64,000 bases of DNA from Verrucomicrobiota bacterium (GCA_016871515.1 VHDE01000002.1:1-64000); one strand, 5' to 3'; counted from the first letter of the stretch, positions 1-9,545 are shown. Numbers and translations: made by a program. The notes: generated by a model from the sequence alone, not told the origin.

Positions 1-265
1 CCAACGCCGCAAAGACTCGATTAAATGTATCGTGCGAGGGGATGCCGTTGCGCAGTTTCAAAAACGTTTTGAACCACTCCTGCTTGGCTTGGCCAAAATC
101 TTCCATGTCGTTAAACGTTTCGGCACCGCACAGCAGCGCACAAATGGCAATGACTAAGATGTCGACTAAATCGTGAGCTTTGGTGCGATCCACGCGTGGA
201 TCGGGCAGGTCTTTGTAATGTTCGATCAAACTTTGCTGAGGATGCGTGTTTTGCATCCATCTCAT
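1..265 (-). CDS. ISAs1-type transposase, N-terminal part (runs off left edge)
   Basis: Translating the minus strand from 265 gives an open frame to the window edge of about 88 residues. It contains HYKDLPDPRVDRTKAHDLVD followed by a hydrophobic IAICALLCGAE and then GIPSHDTFNRVF. This is the pattern of the transposase-associated N-terminal domain of ISAs1-family (DDE) elements: the 'DPR' motif, a helix ending in CGA-type residues, and the 'PSHDTFxRVF' motif. Only the N-terminus is inside the window, so the DDE residues cannot be seen. The start may be the ATG at 265 or the one at 256. I could not identify the terminal inverted repeat between this start and the riboswitch at 411. Catalysis and completeness are unknown. 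Confidence 0.75.
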   Translation of the reverse strand, partial: MRWMQNTHPQQSLIEHYKDLPDPRVDRTKAHDLVDILVIAICALLCGAETFNDMEDFGQAKQEWFKTFLKLRNGIPSHDTFNRVFAAL

Positions 266-410
266 TTATACACGTACAGAAAAAGTACAAGCGCCCAATT
301 GTCTCACTTGTCTCGCTTGCTGGCGTCTCTTTCGCTCAATTTAGGTGGGTCTGCCCTGCGCGCGACTCCCCACTGCATTGACAGGCTCCGCGGTTTATGA
401 CATTGATTCG

Positions 411-550
411 GCGCAGCCTAAATCCGGCTTCGTTGTGAGGTTGGATGCGGGGGAACCACACCCGGAGAAATCGGGTTGGGGCGAGCGGCAAAGAAGCCTT
501 GCCGGGGCCACTTTCAAGGCCTAGCCCGTCAGCTAACCTCGCCGGCATTT
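411..550 (+). promoter_or_regulatory. c-di-AMP riboswitch (ydaO/yuaA type) upstream of kup
   Basis: The 5' leader of the potassium-transporter gene contains the conserved blocks of the ydaO class in order: GGGGGAACC at 449-457, a TTGGGGCGAGC block near 477-487, and the diagnostic 3' segment CCGTCAGCTAACCTCGCCGG ending near 545. The helix closing the aptamer can be drawn: GAGGTT (437-442) pairs with AACCTC (535-540), and CCGGC (424-428) pairs with GCCGG (541-545). A short hairpin, CCGCA/TGCGG at 571-582, follows and could belong to the expression platform. Riboswitches of this class bind cyclic di-AMP and commonly control K+ uptake genes, usually switching expression off when the ligand is high. 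The order riboswitch then kup fits that role. Confidence 0.85.
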
Positions 551-716
551 GAAAGGGCGATCCTCTACGACCGCAAGTGCGGTTGCCACGATTTCCCGAA
601 AAGAACAGCGTTCCGTTAAGTTGAACTGGCAAAATCTTGAACCATTGAGACCGACGCGCAGAGATGCTTCCGTTATGTGCGAACCGGGTCAGGATGGTTT
701 ACGGTGAGGCAATGGT

Positions 717-2597
717 ATGCAAGCGAAGGATTCTGATCGGCGTTATCTTGCGGGTCTGGTCATTGGCGCGTTGGGAGTGGTTTTTGGCGACATCGGGACA
801 AGTCCGCTTTATGCCCTGCGCGAATGTTTTCATGGTGAGCATGCTGTTGCCGTGACGCGCGCTAATATTCTGGGCGTTCTCTCTCTCATTTTCTGGTCGC
901 TGCTGATTATCGTTTCCATCAAGTATCTCACGTTTGTCATGCGCGCGGACAACAAAGGAGAAGGTGGGATCCTTGCTTTGCTCTCACTCGCGCTGGGAGA
1001 GCGCGCGGCGACACGCAGACGAGCGCATTGGCTCACCGCCATCGGCTTGTTTGGCGCGGCCTTGCTTTACGGCGATGGGATGATTACGCCCGCGATTTCG
1101 GTCCTGAGCGCTGTGGAGGGCTTGCAGATCGCTTCGCCTGTTTTTCAGACGTACATTATTCCGATCACGGCAGGCATTCTAGTGGCTCTCTTCTCGGTTC
1201 AGCGCTTCGGCACGGGACGTGTTGGAATTACGTTTGGGCCGGTCACCTTCGCGTGGTTCGTTACGATTGCCGTGCTGGGAATTAAGGGCATCCTTCAGTC
1301 ACCCGATGTCTTGTTGTCGCTCCATCCTTACTATGCAGTCCGTTTCTTTGCTGACAACGGTTCGACGGCCTTTCTGGCTTTGGGCGCAGTCTTTCTGGCG
1401 GTGACTGGCGCCGAAGCTCTTTACGCGGACATGGGGCATTTCGGCGTGAAACCGATCCGTTTTGGGTGGTTTGCGCTTGTGCTGCCGTCATTGCTGCTCA
1501 ATTACTGGGGACAGGGCGCGTTGTTGTTGAATGATCCCGGCGCTGCGGTTAATCCGTTTTACAGTCTTCCGCCGAAGTGGGCGCTCTATCCGATGGTGGT
1601 CCTGGCAACGATGGCGGCAGTAATTGCTTCGCAAGCGCTGATCTCGGGCGTGTTTTCGCTCACGATGCACGCCATTCAGTTGGGCTATTTTCCGCGCCTC
1701 GAAATCAAACACACGTCGTCGGATGAGCGCGGTCAGATTTATCTGCCGCAAGTTAACTGGGCTTTGATGGTGGCCTGCATCGGACTTGTTCTGGGGTTTC
1801 AGTCGTCGAGCAATCTGGCGGCCGCGTACGGAATCGCCGTGACGCTCACGATGATTGTTACGACTATCCTTTTTTACAACGTGGCGCGGCATCTCTGGGG
1901 ATGGAGCCTCTGGAAAACGTCGGTCTTGTGCAGCTCATTTCTGCTTCTAGAAACAGCATTCTGCGGCGCGAACTTCCTTAAGATCACCCATGGCGGTTGG
2001 TTCCCTCTCGTGATGGGCGCTTTCATCTATACGCTGATGACGACATGGAAAACGGGCCGCCAGCTTTTGCGGGAGCGATTGCAAGCGGCGACCATTTCTT
2101 ATCGTTTATTCCTCGATGATCTGCTCAAGAGCAAACCGTTGCGCGTGGCTGGGACGGCGGTCTTTATGGCGGGCAATCCTGAAGGGACGCCGATTGCGCT
2201 GCTGCACAATCTGAAACACAACAAAGTCCTGCACGAACGAACTGTCGTCCTAACCATCGCCACAGAAGAGATGCCGCACGTGAACCCGGAACATCGCATA
2301 GACGTCGAGTGTTTGCATGACGGCTTTTACCGGGTCATTGGACGCTACGGCTTTATGGAGGAACCGAGCGTGTCTGAAGTTCTCAAAGCTTGCGAAACTA
2401 AAGGGCTCAAATTCGTGCCCGAGCAGACGACCTATTTCTTGAGCCGCGAGTCGATCATTCCCACTCAGCATCCCGGAATGGCCATCTGGCGCGAGCGATT
2501 ATTTGCCATCATGGCCCGAAACGCGCAACCCGCGACGACGTTCTTCCGCCTTCCCGCCAATCGCGTGGTTGAACTCGGCATGCAAGTGGAACTGTAA
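717..2597 (+). CDS. kup: Kup-family potassium uptake transporter
   Basis: This is a 626-residue integral membrane protein, the usual length for Kup/HAK/KT transporters, which bring K+ into the cell with protons. The N-terminus carries the family signature GVVFGDIGTSPLYALRE at about residues 20-36, followed by GILALLSLAL and LYGDGMITPAISVLSAVEGL. About twelve hydrophobic segments fill the first 450 residues and a soluble C-terminal region follows. The ATG at 717 is chosen because the conserved GDIGTSPLY motif lies close to the N-terminus, as in the family. A c-di-AMP riboswitch precedes the gene, so expression is probably repressed when c-di-AMP is high. The stop codon overlaps the earliest possible start of the next gene by one base (TAATG). 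Confidence 0.96.
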   Translation: MQAKDSDRRYLAGLVIGALGVVFGDIGTSPLYALRECFHGEHAVAVTRANILGVLSLIFWSLLIIVSIKYLTFVMRADNKGEGGILALLSLALGERAATRRRAHWLTAIGLFGAALLYGDGMITPAISVLSAVEGLQIASPVFQTYIIPITAGILVALFSVQRFGTGRVGITFGPVTFAWFVTIAVLGIKGILQSPDVLLSLHPYYAVRFFADNGSTAFLALGAVFLAVTGAEALYADMGHFGVKPIRFGWFALVLPSLLLNYWGQGALLLNDPGAAVNPFYSLPPKWALYPMVVLATMAAVIASQALISGVFSLTMHAIQLGYFPRLEIKHTSSDERGQIYLPQVNWALMVACIGLVLGFQSSSNLAAAYGIAVTLTMIVTTILFYNVARHLWGWSLWKTSVLCSSFLLLETAFCGANFLKITHGGWFPLVMGAFIYTLMTTWKTGRQLLRERLQAATISYRLFLDDLLKSKPLRVAGTAVFMAGNPEGTPIALLHNLKHNKVLHERTVVLTIATEEMPHVNPEHRIDVECLHDGFYRVIGRYGFMEEPSVSEVLKACETKGLKFVPEQTTYFLSRESIIPTQHPGMAIWRERLFAIMARNAQPATTFFRLPANRVVELGMQVEL

Positions 2598-5142
2598 TGA
2601 CTTCTGATGTCGCGATTCCCAGTGCGCGGTTCTGCGGAGGTCCGCGAGCACTCGCAGCGCGATTTTTCGCTGTTCTCGAAGGAGCATCCGGATCGAACAG
2701 CATGGCAGAGCACGGCACAGACTTCATAGCAGGCAGCAGCTCTCAAGCGCGGCCCGTCAGTGTCGCGGAGACGGTCAACCCACCACCGGAACAAGGACTG
2801 AGTCTTGTCAGCCAGATTTTCAGACATCGTCTGCGGCAGGAAGATGTCGAGCGCATCCTCGCCGCACTATCCACATCGGACCGGGTCGAATTCGTCAGCA
2901 AGATTGGGGATCTTTTGCGGCGCGTCTCAGCGTTGCTGGATGTTTACAACCGCATCGCTGATGTTCTTTCGTTGGACCTTCTGCTCAAGCGGTTGATCGA
3001 GATTATTACAGAAGCGCTCAATGCGGATCGCTCCACGTTGTACCTGTACGATCCCGAGACGCGCGAATTGTTTTCGCGGATTGCGCAAGGTGACTTGACC
3101 CAGGAGATTCGGTTTCCGAGCCACCTGGGCATTGCCGGCTCAGTTTTTACCAGTGGCGGAGGAGTGATTATCAAAGACGCGTATTCCGATCCGCGCTTCA
3201 ATCAGGAGGTGGATCGCAAGACGGGTTATCACACTCGCAACATACTCTGCACTGCGCTTCGCAATAAGAAGAGAGAGCTTATTGGTGTCAGCCAGGTCCT
3301 GAACAAAGCCGAGGTCCACTTCAGCATTGAAGACATGGCGATGCTCGAAGCCATCACGACGCAGGCGGCGGCCGCGATTGAGAATGCGCAATTGCACGAC
3401 AAGGTCGAACGGGCGCGGCGCGAAGAGGAAAAGATGCTGGAGGTCGCGAAGCGATTTCCACAGAACTCCCGCTCGAACCTTTGTTGGGCAAAATCATGCA
3501 TGTGACCACGCAGATTCTCGATGCCGACCGCAGCACTTTGTTCATGCACGATCCTAAGACCAAGGAACTCTGGTCACGCGTGGCGGGAGGTGTCGGCAGA
3601 AAGGAGATTCGATTCCCGGATTCGGCAGGAATTGCCGGGTCTGTCTTCACGAGCGGAAAGACACTCAATATTGCCGACGCGTACAAGGATCCGCGGTTCA
3701 ATCAGGACATCGACCGCAAGACCGGTTGCCGGACGCGCAATATCCTCTGCATGCCGATCATTAATAAGGCCGGGCGCGCTTTGGGAGTCACGCAAGTCTT
3801 GAACAAGAAAGGCGGGCCATTTACCGCCGAAGATGAGAAACGCTTGAAGGCTTTCACCGCCCAGGCCGCCATTGCTTTGGAAAACGCGCAGCTTTTCGAA
3901 GATGTAATGAATGCTCGCAATTACAACGAAAGCATTCTCAAAAGTCTGAGCAACGGCGTGATTACGCTGAACGCTGAGCGGACCATCATCAAAGTGAACG
4001 AGGCTGCCTCAAAGATTCTGCGCGTGAAGGAGACGGACATCATCGAACGACCGGCCGCTGAGGTCTTCAAGGGCAAGACAATGTGGGTTCTGGAGAGCAT
4101 TCGGGACGTGGAAAAGACCGGCACGACCGACTTCACCATGGACACCGACTTGGAGCTCAAGGATGGAACGACGGTTTCGGTGAACCTCGCCGTGGTGCCC
4201 CTCATTAACATCAAGAATCAGCCGATCGGCTGCATGCTGGTCTTCGAAGATATTTCCAATGAGAAACGCGTCAAAGGCACGATGGCGCGTTACATGAGCA
4301 AAGCTGTCGTCGACCAATTGCTCAAGGAAGGCGCAGACGCTCTGGTTGGCTCGGTCCAGGAGGTGACGATTCTGTTCTCTGATATCAGAAGCTTTACGAC
4401 GTTCTCCGAGCGGATCGGCGCGCGCGGCACCGTTTCGATGCTGAACAGTTATTTCACCGAAATGGTCGATGTGATTTTCAACCAAGGCGGCATTCTCGAT
4501 AAGTATATCGGAGACGCGATCATGGCTGTTTTCGGCACACCGTTCAAAAAGCCTGAGGACCCCGACAATGCCGTCACGGCCGCAGTCGAAATGTTATTGA
4601 CGCTCCGATCGTACAACGCGCAGCGCATCGCCGCTGGCGAGGAGCCGATTGACATGGGGGTGGGAGTAAACACGGACGAAGTTGTCGCCGGCAATATCGG
4701 ATCGCAAAAGAGAATGGATTACACCGTGATTGGCGATGGCGTGAACCTGGCCTCGCGGCTAGTCGGCGCGTCAAAGTATTACGGCGCCAGCATTCTGATT
4801 AGTGAATCGACCTTTAACAAACAGAAGAGACCTCGGATCGCGCGCCATCTCGATCTCATCCGGGTCAAAGGCAAAGAGAAACCGATCTCGGTCTATGAGA
4901 TTCTCGATTTTCATACCGAGGAAACCTTTCCAAACCGGACCGCGGTCCTGAAGCTTTTTGAGAAAGGGTACAAACAGTTTCGAAAACGGGATTGGGGATA
5001 CGCTGCCGGCACGTTTCGCGACGCGTTAAATCTTCATCCTGGGGATGTCGCGTCGCAGCTCTATTTGGACCGTTGCTTGAAATATCAAGCCAATCCACCC
5101 GACGATTCTTGGGACGCTGTGTTGACGATGACGTCGAAGTAA
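2597..5142 (+). CDS. GAF-GAF-PAS-class III adenylate/guanylate cyclase, frameshifted
   Basis: Two overlapping frames (2597-3505 and 3481-5142) together encode one roughly 848-residue protein. The first frame holds a GAF domain with [19 protein letters not shown] and GIAGSVF. The second begins inside a second, very similar GAF domain ([19 protein letters not shown]), then has a PAS-like segment, then a class III nucleotide cyclase domain. That domain has metal-binding Asp in FSDIRSFT and in [13 protein letters not shown], the substrate-region motif [16 protein letters not shown], and a short C-terminal tail. Near 3445-3448 one base appears to be missing: restoring it gives a continuous [17 protein letters not shown] between the GAF domains. 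It probably makes cAMP in response to a ligand bound by the GAF domains. An alternative start is the ATG at 2702 (MAEHG), with AAGGAG about 17 nt upstream. Whether the frameshift is real or a read error is open. Confidence 0.85.
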
Positions 5143-5236
5143 GGAGCGCGGATGCCCTCATCCGCGTCGGGATTTGAATGCCCTGCCCTCGATGATTACT
5201 TTGCTTGGCGTGTGCGGATGTGGGCATCCGCGCTCC
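5143..5236. repeat. Palindromic intergenic element between convergent genes
   Basis: GGAGCGCGGATGCCC at 5143-5157 is exactly inverted as GGGCATCCGCGCTCC at 5222-5236. It begins one base after the cyclase stop codon and ends seven bases before the prepilin stop codon. The element may act as a bidirectional transcription terminator, but it also matches the general style of the dispersed GCGGA/TCCGC repeats elsewhere in the window. Confidence 0.75.
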
Positions 5237-5243
5237 TATTGCT

Positions 5244-6016
5244 TCACTCTCCGGTCTTGGTATCCGGCCCACACCAGAGCAACCCCGGCTTGTTGAATCT
5301 CTGTTCGCGTTGGAAGTCTTCGTGCTTGATAAAATGCACTTGCCGCTGAATCCCATGATGACGGCGCCTTTCTTGTGCCTTCGGCCGACACCTTCCGACT
5401 CGTTGGGATATTGGCTGGCGTCGTGACCCGGGTTCGGACCCCACACACCGTTGAAGTTTCGAATTTCCGGTTCCCACATCGCGTAAGCTGCTGAGTTGAA
5501 CGCGGCGAGCTTATGCGTCTTGCCGTTCGCGAAGCGCCCGAAACTGCAGACGGCGCCATTGATAATGTAGCTCGAGAGCCGTTGCTGCCGGCGTTGCCAG
5601 GAGACGTGATTCGTTTTGTCGAGCGGACAATTATAAGTCCTCCGTTCCTTGAGGAAGGGCCAGTAAAGCCCGGCTTCGATATTCTTCCATTCATTGGTCT
5701 TTAAAGGATCCGGAGCGCGTCCGCTCACGCGCTGATACAACCAGCCTAGTCCGTAGTCATTGGCCCAATTGGGCCACGGCATGAGATCTCTGTTCTCGTC
5801 GCTGTACATCAACATCGCGAGCGACAGTTGTTTGTTGTTGTTCACGCAGTACGTCCGGCTTGCTTTCTCTTTAGCATGAGCGAGCGCTGGCAAGAGCAGA
5901 GAAGCCAGGATGGCGATGATGGCAATCACGACCAAGAGCTCAATCAAGGTGAATGCCAATGGTGTATGCGCGGGGGCAGGGGAGTGCATCGGGAACAGGT
6001 TGGCCGGGCTTTGCAT
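5244..6016 (-). CDS. Prepilin-type N-terminal methylation domain protein, frameshifted near C-terminus
   Basis: The protein starts with a short positively charged leader and the type IV pilin-like signal [18 protein letters not shown] (about residues 21-38). Glu5 after the predicted cleavage site is present and is followed by [13 protein letters not shown]. This is the N-terminal helix of the pseudopilin-like proteins abundant in Verrucomicrobiota and Planctomycetota. The body has [19 protein letters not shown] and a Cys in [10 protein letters not shown], typical of the H-X9-DG family. The frame reads on without a stop into the antisense of the cyclase gene, but a one-base change near 5342 restores a natural ending ([12 protein letters not shown] and so on) with a stop at 5244. 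I therefore take 5244 as the true end. Export would be by the type II/IV pilus system. Confidence 0.8.
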
Positions 6017-6046
6017 GCGGAGCCAACTAAAGTGCTCCCGAACACA

Positions 6047-7324
6047 TTATTCGAGCTTACAACGCGACCGCGGAGGCCAATTCCAAAACAAGAGCAGGAA
6101 AACAAAAGCAATCAAGGGCAGCCAACCCACCAACGCCAAGCCGAGATCAAATGAGCCTGTTCGGTCCACCAGCCGGCCAAAGAGCTTTTGAAAAGGCGAC
6201 GAGGTGACCCACGCGACAAATCCGAGGAGACCCGTCACTTTACCCTGATGGCGCGTGCTCAATTCTTGCGTAAAGGAATAGTAACAGGGGAATAATCCGA
6301 GCGCGCCTGCGCCGACCAGCAATAATAAACCGAGCAACCCCCACCCTTTGGGGGCAAACGCCGCCAATGTCGTCAGGGCAGTAAGTGCTGCGCACAGTCC
6401 ATAAACAGCGACGCGCGACGAGTGAACAGCCAAGCCACGCTTGACCAGCCAAAGAGAGATAATGCCCGCGCCAAGGCATCCAACATCGGTCGCGATATAG
6501 TATAGCGAGTTGAAGTACAATGCCGCCGACTCCGTATAGCCGCGTCCTTCCTGCAGGAACTTAGGCAACCACGCGCGGATCAATTGCCAGCAGATATTGA
6601 TGCAGGCGACAATGATGGTCAGGACGAAAAACCGGCGGCTGAACACGATTCGCCAAAAGCTCCTTTCGCCGTCCGGAGTCGCGACCTGTCCGCCTCCAGA
6701 TTCTGCAAGGCTGAATGCGGCTTTGGAAAAGTCGGCCTCGCGCAACAGCGTAAACCACGCGACCAGCCAGAGGACTCCAAGGCTGCCGATAATAAGAAAG
6801 GGTTGTCGCCAAACGCCGGGCTCTGTCCGGCCAGCCAACATCCAATTCATCACAAGTGGTGTGAGAATGGCGCCGAATGAGGCGCCGCTTTGCAAGACGC
6901 TGTTGCCCATCGTCCGTTGATCCCGCGCCAGCAAGCGTTGCGTTGTCTTGAGCGCGCATGGCCAATGGCCCGACTCAAAGAAACCGAGCAGCGTGCGGCA
7001 AAGGAGCAGGCCAGGATAGCTTTCCACCAACCCCGTGAGGAAACCCATCAACGACCAGCCGACCACGACAGCCGGATAAAGCCAGCGCACGCTCCATTTG
7101 TCGGCGACAAAGCCGAACACTAAAGAGCCCAAGGCAAACGCATAGCCAAACCGCATCTCGAGAATTCCATATTGCTCTTGAGAGAGGTTGAATTCCCGGC
7201 TTACACGCGTGGCAACGCTCGGCAATGTTTGCCGATCCATGTACATCAACATCGAGGCGCACAGAAGCAAACCGCAGACGGTCCATTTCCACAGCGTGGA
7301 TCGCGTTGGAACGGCGTCGTTCAT
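6047..7324 (-). CDS. Major facilitator superfamily transporter (ACS/hexuronate-like)
   Basis: This is a 425-residue protein with about twelve hydrophobic segments, the usual MFS size. The N-terminal half has MLMYMDRQTLPSVATRVSRE and then GYAFALGSLVFGFVADKWSVRW, which contains the MFS loop 2-3 motif (G-x-x-x-D-K-x-x-x-R). This is followed by GFFESGHWPCALKTTQRLLA, characteristic of the anion:cation symporter family that includes ExuT-like hexuronate and sugar-acid carriers. It probably imports an organic acid or sugar acid; the substrate cannot be read from sequence. The gene lies 30 bp upstream of the prepilin gene on the same strand, and the two may be co-transcribed. The start at 7324 is the first in-frame ATG and gives a short cytoplasmic N-terminus. 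Confidence 0.88.
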   Translation of the reverse strand: MNDAVPTRSTLWKWTVCGLLLCASMLMYMDRQTLPSVATRVSREFNLSQEQYGILEMRFGYAFALGSLVFGFVADKWSVRWLYPAVVVGWSLMGFLTGLVESYPGLLLCRTLLGFFESGHWPCALKTTQRLLARDQRTMGNSVLQSGASFGAILTPLVMNWMLAGRTEPGVWRQPFLIIGSLGVLWLVAWFTLLREADFSKAAFSLAESGGGQVATPDGERSFWRIVFSRRFFVLTIIVACINICWQLIRAWLPKFLQEGRGYTESAALYFNSLYYIATDVGCLGAGIISLWLVKRGLAVHSSRVAVYGLCAALTALTTLAAFAPKGWGLLGLLLLVGAGALGLFPCYYSFTQELSTRHQGKVTGLLGFVAWVTSSPFQKLFGRLVDRTGSFDLGLALVGWLPLIAFVFLLLFWNWPPRSRCKLE

Positions 7325-7333
7325 ACTTTCGTC

Positions 7334-7632
7334 GTAGCGCAGAGTCTCACTCTATTAGTATGGCGCGGGATTATCGCAAGCCGCGACGATTTTTCGCAGC
7401 GCGGACATTCTTGTCCGCAGCAATTTGAAATGAAAAGCGCGCGTTCGAACTTTCGAAAACCGCCAGGCATTCGGACGTTGCTGCGGACAAGAATGTCCGC
7501 GCTCCGTTTTGGTCGCGGCTTGCGTCCGCGTTGCGCTGCATGGCCGACTTGTAGTTGGCAGCGTATCCTCATTGTCCAACCTTTTCGAACTTGCTGAAGT
7601 GCTGCAGATTGAAACTCTGCGCTACGTTAGGG
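7334..7632. repeat. Composite of palindromic repeat elements
   Basis: The intergenic space between the creatininase and MFS genes is almost wholly repeat. A 25-bp arm at 7399-7423 (GCGCGGACATTCTTGTCCGC plus AGCAA) is perfectly inverted at 7478-7502. Outside it, CGTAGCGCAGAGTCTCACTCT (7334-7354) and AACTCTGCGCTACG near 7611-7624 form an outer inverted pair. The segment of about 110 bp from 7450 to 7560 is closely repeated at 15291-15400. No coding potential is evident. Confidence 0.8.
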
Positions 7633-7657
7633 AAAGACGAAGGCCGCATACGACCGC

Positions 7658-8416
7658 TTATCCGTTCCACGATTTGCCATCCCAAGCAATGACGCGTTCG
7701 AGAAGCGACACCGCATCGTCGGTAAAAATGCGGAAGAGTTTCTCGCCTTTTTCCGCCGTGGCATGGCTGGGATCTCCAATATGACCGGGTCCAGTGCGTT
7801 CCCGCGTAATCCAACCGCGCGTCGCCGGAGTGAAGGGGCGGCCGAATTCGACGGGTTGAACTTGTTTCAGTTCGCCTACCAGGTGCGGAGCGATGCGAAG
7901 GATCATGGACGTTTCCCATTCGCAGGCGTGCCCCATTTCCTGTTGACGAAAGCCTGAGTCCGCTTGATGTGGTTTGCCTCCCAAGTGCCAGTAAGTGGCG
8001 AAGAGCAGAAGCAGATCGTCACGGCTTCGATGCCGCTGCCGCACTTCGAAGACAGCTTGCTTGCCGGGCACGTCGTTCCCGCCGTGACCATTGAGGATCA
8101 CGAGCCGCTGGAATCCATGTTGAATGAAGTTCTCCAGCAGGCCGCACAGCATATCGAGGTAAGTGCGCGGTGGCGCTGACAACGTGCCAGGGAAATCGAG
8201 GTGATGATCGGAGTTGCCGAGCCACATCAACGGCGCAAAGAGCACGCGATGGTTCAGACGCTCCGACGAGCGCCGGATAATTTCGCCCAACAGGATGCTG
8301 TCGGTGAAAACGGGCAAGTGATGCCCATGTTGTTCGAGCGCAGCGACAGGGAAAACCACGGGCGTGTCTTTGCCCAGCGCGCGCACGGCAGGCCAATTGA
8401 GATCAATCAGATGCAT
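7658..8416 (-). CDS. Creatininase (creatinine amidohydrolase) family protein
   Basis: This is a 252-residue protein of the family's usual length. Metal-binding motifs are visible in order: VAALEQHGHHLPVFTD (Glu, His and Asp ligands near residues 27-42), WLGNSDHHLDFPGTLS, VILNGHGGN near residues 104-114, and GHACEWETSMILR near 165-177, which supplies the distal Glu. Members hydrolyse cyclic amides or formamides, for example creatinine, or act in riboflavin, F420 and mycofactocin-type pathways. The neighbouring genes do not show which applies, so only the family is assigned. The gene stands alone on the minus strand between two repeat-rich intergenic regions. Confidence 0.88.
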   Translation of the reverse strand: MHLIDLNWPAVRALGKDTPVVFPVAALEQHGHHLPVFTDSILLGEIIRRSSERLNHRVLFAPLMWLGNSDHHLDFPGTLSAPPRTYLDMLCGLLENFIQHGFQRLVILNGHGGNDVPGKQAVFEVRQRHRSRDDLLLLFATYWHLGGKPHQADSGFRQQEMGHACEWETSMILRIAPHLVGELKQVQPVEFGRPFTPATRGWITRERTGPGHIGDPSHATAEKGEKLFRIFTDDAVSLLERVIAWDGKSWNG

Positions 8417-8936
8417 GGTGTGGTGATATGCTACTCCGAAGGAACACGCTTAGGCAAGCCATGCCGCTCTGCAGACTGCCTTCGGGGTGCATCTCGACAG
8501 CACCCGCGTCCGAACGCGCGTTGGTCGTAACGCAGAGTTTCACTCTGCTGCGCCGCCAGCTTCGTGGGCTTAACAAGGCGGCGCAGCAACGCCGCCCTAC
8601 CTTTACGTTCATGGAAAGTTTCCATTTCTTTTGGACACGCATTGGGACCCTGAACCAACCGGGCTGGAGGATCCGTCGTCGCGACAGCGTCTTGGACTGC
8701 GGTGACGGAGTCTGCGCAGTCACCGCTTTGGCGTCGGCACTTCGAAAACGCTGCGCAGTTCGGAACAAGTCCTGGGCTCTTTCACACTAAAGCGGCGATT
8801 GCGCAGACTCCATTGTCGCACTCCAAGACCTGTCGGCGTTTCGACGATCAGGTTCATGGGAAGCATCACCGTTGCGAAGCTGTGGGAGAAGGGAGAACTG
8901 CCCAATTGGTGTTTGGGCCGACGCCAGAGATTCGCC
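8417..8936. repeat. Repeat-rich intergenic region, no gene
   Basis: Three kinds of element are visible. At about 8527-8551 is a GTAACGCAGAGTTTCACTCTG copy, followed by a GCGCCGCC...GGCGGCGC hairpin near 8550-8587. At 8688-8830, two copies of one hairpin unit face each other: CGTCTTGGACTGCGGTGACG at 8689-8708 and, inverted, the segment ending GTCGCACTCCAAGAC at 8829. The left unit forms GCGGTGAC...GTCACCGC. I see no convincing open frame on either strand. Confidence 0.7.
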
Positions 8937-9463
8937 TTACTTGACGTTGTAGCGCGAGCGGACTTGTTCGAAGCGTTCCTTGGCTTCGTCGCATAAGCGC
9001 TCAAAGGCTTGCGCGTTGAGTCCGAGGCGTTCGTTGACTTCGGACGAAGGCAGCAGGTCGAGCGTTTTGCCCACAAGTTTCGCCTCAGTTTTTTCGCGCC
9101 GAGATTCGAGACGTAGACGATGTCGCAAATCGGATCGTTTCCTTGATCGGGATTGTGATGATAAATAATGCCTCGGACGATGCGCTCGGGAAACTTCCAA
9201 TGCTGTGCGATGATGCCGCCCAACTCGCCATGGTGAACTTGCAGGATCTTCGTTTCGGCTTCGAGCACGGTGAGCTTTCCGGACGTCCGCGCTTGATGCA
9301 TCAATTCGAGAATGTCCGTGCTGAGAAACCGCGCCATAATGAGTTTGCCAATGTCATGCAGCAGCGCCGCTGTGAAGGCTTCGGCCGGAAGGGGCACCTT
9401 AATGTGCGGTTGGATGACTTCGGTTACAAGGGCGGCAGCGACGGAATGACGGATGGACGCCAT
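8937..9463 (-). pseudogene. HDOD-domain protein, 5'-truncated and frameshifted
   Basis: From 9463 the frame reads RHSVAAALVTEV, then AALLHDIGKLIMARFL and VHHGELGGIIAQHWKFPE, then GIIYHHNPDQ. These are the second half of an HDOD domain: the HSxAVA helix, the HDIGK motif, GAxLAxxWxFP and the HHxP motif. The first half of the domain (over 100 residues) is missing and an in-frame stop lies just upstream. Near 9089-9094 a run of six A on the coding strand interrupts the frame; a seventh A would give KTEAKLVGKTLDLLPSSE and a natural stop at 8937. HDOD proteins act in signalling. This copy is unlikely to be functional, though the A-run indel could be a read error. Confidence 0.75.
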
Positions 9464-9521
9464 CGCGCGCGATTAACGTGAGCACTCAGGGGATAATGGC
9501 GTCCATGTGGTAAAAACAGAA

Positions 9522-9545
9522 AGCGCGGACAAGGCTGTCCGCGCT
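9522..9545. repeat. Palindromic repeat unit (AGCGCGGACA/TGTCCGCGCT)
   Basis: AGCGCGGACA at 9522-9531 is inverted as TGTCCGCGCT at 9536-9545, with an AGGC loop. It lies between the broken HDOD gene and the next prepilin gene, near the latter's 3' end, and belongs to the same family as units at 7399, 15313 and 31741. Confidence 0.75.
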
